Shown here one piece after another: positions 23,929 to 24,646 of a stretch of DNA of 24,646 nucleotides. Where the stretch lies: assembly GCA_001873515.1 (NCBI GenBank), contig MNZH01000019.1, positions 1 through 24,646 of the forward strand, read 5' to 3'. The position numbers and the translations under genes are program-made. This DNA is from Parcubacteria group bacterium CG2_30_45_37. Its GTDB lineage: Bacteria; Patescibacteriota; Patescibacteriia; Patescibacteriales; GWC2-42-12. Each line of letters opens with the position of its first letter. Within the stretch, counting starts at the first letter, position 1. The notes under the pieces were generated by a model. That model did not search any database, was not told where the DNA came from, and saw nothing but the letters and a program-made list of their open reading frames with translations.

Positions 23929-24316
23929 TAATTTTTTCCGCGTTGCTTATGATTTTTTTAAATTTTTCCACGAACTCGTCAAGATTAAAATCAATTTTCA
24001 GAAGATACAAGTCCGCGCCCAATTTAGCCGCCCGCTCGCGGCTATCGTCGTCGCTTAAATTGGTAAAAATATAAACCGGCAGGCCGGTAAACTGCGGGTC
24101 GGTTTTTATTTCTTTTAACACCTCAAAGCCGTCAACCCGAGGCAGAATGATGTCTAAAATTACGTAATCCGGCTTTAGTGCCCTGATTTTTTCCAAAATC
24201 TCCTCTTTCTCCGAGCCCGCGTCCGTGGCCACGGAAAAACCCTCCACGCTAAATTTGGCCTGGAGGCCATAGAGCAAATTAACGTCGTCCTCAATTAATA
24301 AAATTTTTTTAGCCAT
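23921..24316 (-). CDS. Stand-alone response-regulator receiver protein
   Basis: This 131-aa single receiver (CheY-like) domain has ILLIEDDVNLL with the acidic pocket E9-D10-D11 and VILDIILPRVDGFEVL with phospho-acceptor D55. The switch Thr is T85 (YIFTNLS) and the conserved Lys is K107 (LYLLKIDF). There is no output domain and no histidine kinase nearby. It probably acts through protein contact after phosphorylation by a kinase encoded elsewhere. A consensus-type promoter lies just upstream. The 8-base overlap with the DUF4012 gene implies matched synthesis; a direct functional link between the two is inference. Confidence 0.93.
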   Translation of the reverse strand: MAKKILLIEDDVNLLYGLQAKFSVEGFSVATDAGSEKEEILEKIRALKPDYVILDIILPRVDGFEVLKEIKTDPQFTGLPVYIFTNLSDDDSRERAAKLGADLYLLKIDFNLDEFVEKFKKIISNAEKINV

Positions 24317-24343
24317 ATTTTTTATATTAGTATTACTGCTATC

Positions 24344-24372
24344 ATTATACTAACTTTTCCATATTTTTTCAA
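24344..24372 (-). promoter_or_regulatory. Promoter for the response regulator-DUF4012 unit
   Basis: On the minus strand TTGAAA and TATAAT are separated by exactly 17 bases. Transcription would start near 24337, about 20 bases before ATG 24316. The short leader has no Shine-Dalgarno site. Confidence 0.75.
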
Positions 24373-24375
24373 CTT

Positions 24376-24410
24376 AAAAAAACACCCCGAAAACAGGGTG
24401 TTTTTCTTAA
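24376..24410 (-). terminator. Intrinsic terminator between the zinc-ribbon gene and the response regulator
   Basis: AAAAACACCC pairs perfectly with GGGTGTTTTT around an 8-base loop, with T or A runs on both sides, so it can work in either direction. It ends the zinc-ribbon transcript about 19 bases after its stop and isolates the next promoter. Confidence 0.88.
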
Positions 24411-24428
24411 AAAATGAGTAACTGATTT

Positions 24429-24584
24429 CTAAGCTTTGCCTAAAATTCTGAACATGGTCGTGCCGCAAACCGGACATTTGCCCTTCATCGCCCTTCTTTT
24501 CATCCCGCCCTTGCCGTTCATGGTCACCTCGTTGGCATCCGCCATTTCCTGTTTAGCCTTGCATTTAACGCAATAAGCTTCCAT
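24429..24584 (-). CDS. Small zinc-ribbon protein, DUF5679-like
   Basis: This 51-aa protein starts MEAYCVKCKAKQEM at ATG 24584 and ends FRILGKA. Two CxxC pairs (C5/C8 in YCVKCK and C37/C40 in GKCPVCG) form a likely zinc ribbon. Between them is a basic stretch (KGGMKRRAMKG). The pattern and length match DUF5679 proteins that occur widely in CPR genomes. Such proteins are thought to bind nucleic acid or ribosomes, but no function is proven. It has its own terminator and a possible promoter upstream. Confidence 0.85.
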   Translation of the reverse strand: MEAYCVKCKAKQEMADANEVTMNGKGGMKRRAMKGKCPVCGTTMFRILGKA

Positions 24585-24616
24585 AAAATTTTATGATTAA
24601 TAATTAGGCTGATTTA

Positions 24617-24645
24617 ATCTTAGCATAAATGTTATAAAGATACAA
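24617..24645 (-). promoter_or_regulatory. Possible promoter for the zinc-ribbon gene
   Basis: On the minus strand TTGTAT and TAAGAT are 17 bases apart, with a predicted start near 24610 and a leader of about 26 bases. Both boxes are imperfect and the window ends here. Confidence 0.4.
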
Positions 24646-24646
24646 T

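Noticed and set aside
1..24646. Alternative genetic code (UGA as glycine), known in some CPR lineages
   Set aside because: Genes keep full length with the standard code, and reading through the protease UGA only leads into repeat sequence.

Overview
The window looks like part of a Patescibacteria (Candidate Phyla Radiation) chromosome, perhaps an ABY1-type lineage. The evidence is the family mix: two DUF4012 membrane proteins, a DUF5679-type zinc-ribbon micro-protein, a GT2 plus DUF2304 pair, and a subtilase with FG-GAP repeats. Other signs are very tight gene packing, weak or absent Shine-Dalgarno sites with several extended -10 boxes only a few bases from start codons, and many palindromic repeats both between and inside genes. 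The taxonomic call is an inference. Genes read well with the standard bacterial code.

Layout. 1-7009 is a minus-strand block: a large DUF4012 protein (start 7009), a one-pass surface protein with four beta-sandwich modules (start 4219), a decayed fragment of the tRNA-guanine transglycosylase gene tgt (2013-2259), and an O-antigen ligase-like polymerase with TPRs that runs off the left edge. 7184-7882 is an isolated plus-strand cassette (consensus promoter, strong Shine-Dalgarno site, 177-aa orphan protein, terminator). 7890-10806 is a minus-strand pair, a GT-C membrane glycosyltransferase overlapping a GT4. 10825-12753 is a divergent plus-strand polytopic protein. 12784-17184 is a minus-strand glycan operon: UDP-glucuronate decarboxylase-like SDR, GT2, DUF2304 protein and two GT4 enzymes. 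17284-19545 is a secreted S8 protease. 19572-24316 is a minus-strand block of response regulator, DUF4012 protein, MreB and GT4. A 51-aa zinc-ribbon gene and its terminator lie at the right edge.

Taken together this is a cell-surface locus. It encodes nucleotide-sugar synthesis, glycan assembly by at least four GT4, one GT2 and one or two GT-C enzymes, and a polymerase/ligase. It also encodes surface proteins that may carry or process the glycan, plus the cytoskeletal protein MreB and an orphan receiver protein. The joint role is inferred from gene content and order.

The most unusual aspect is repeat invasion of coding sequence. At least four repeat families (CATTGCGAG palindromes, CCCCCTT/AAGGGGG palindromes, a CATTTCGACCCC element and 7-bp tandem repeats) sit in frame inside genes and supply peptide segments, start codons and stop codons. 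No gap between features exceeds 300 bp. The longest (7010-7292) holds a half repeat and two divergent promoters.
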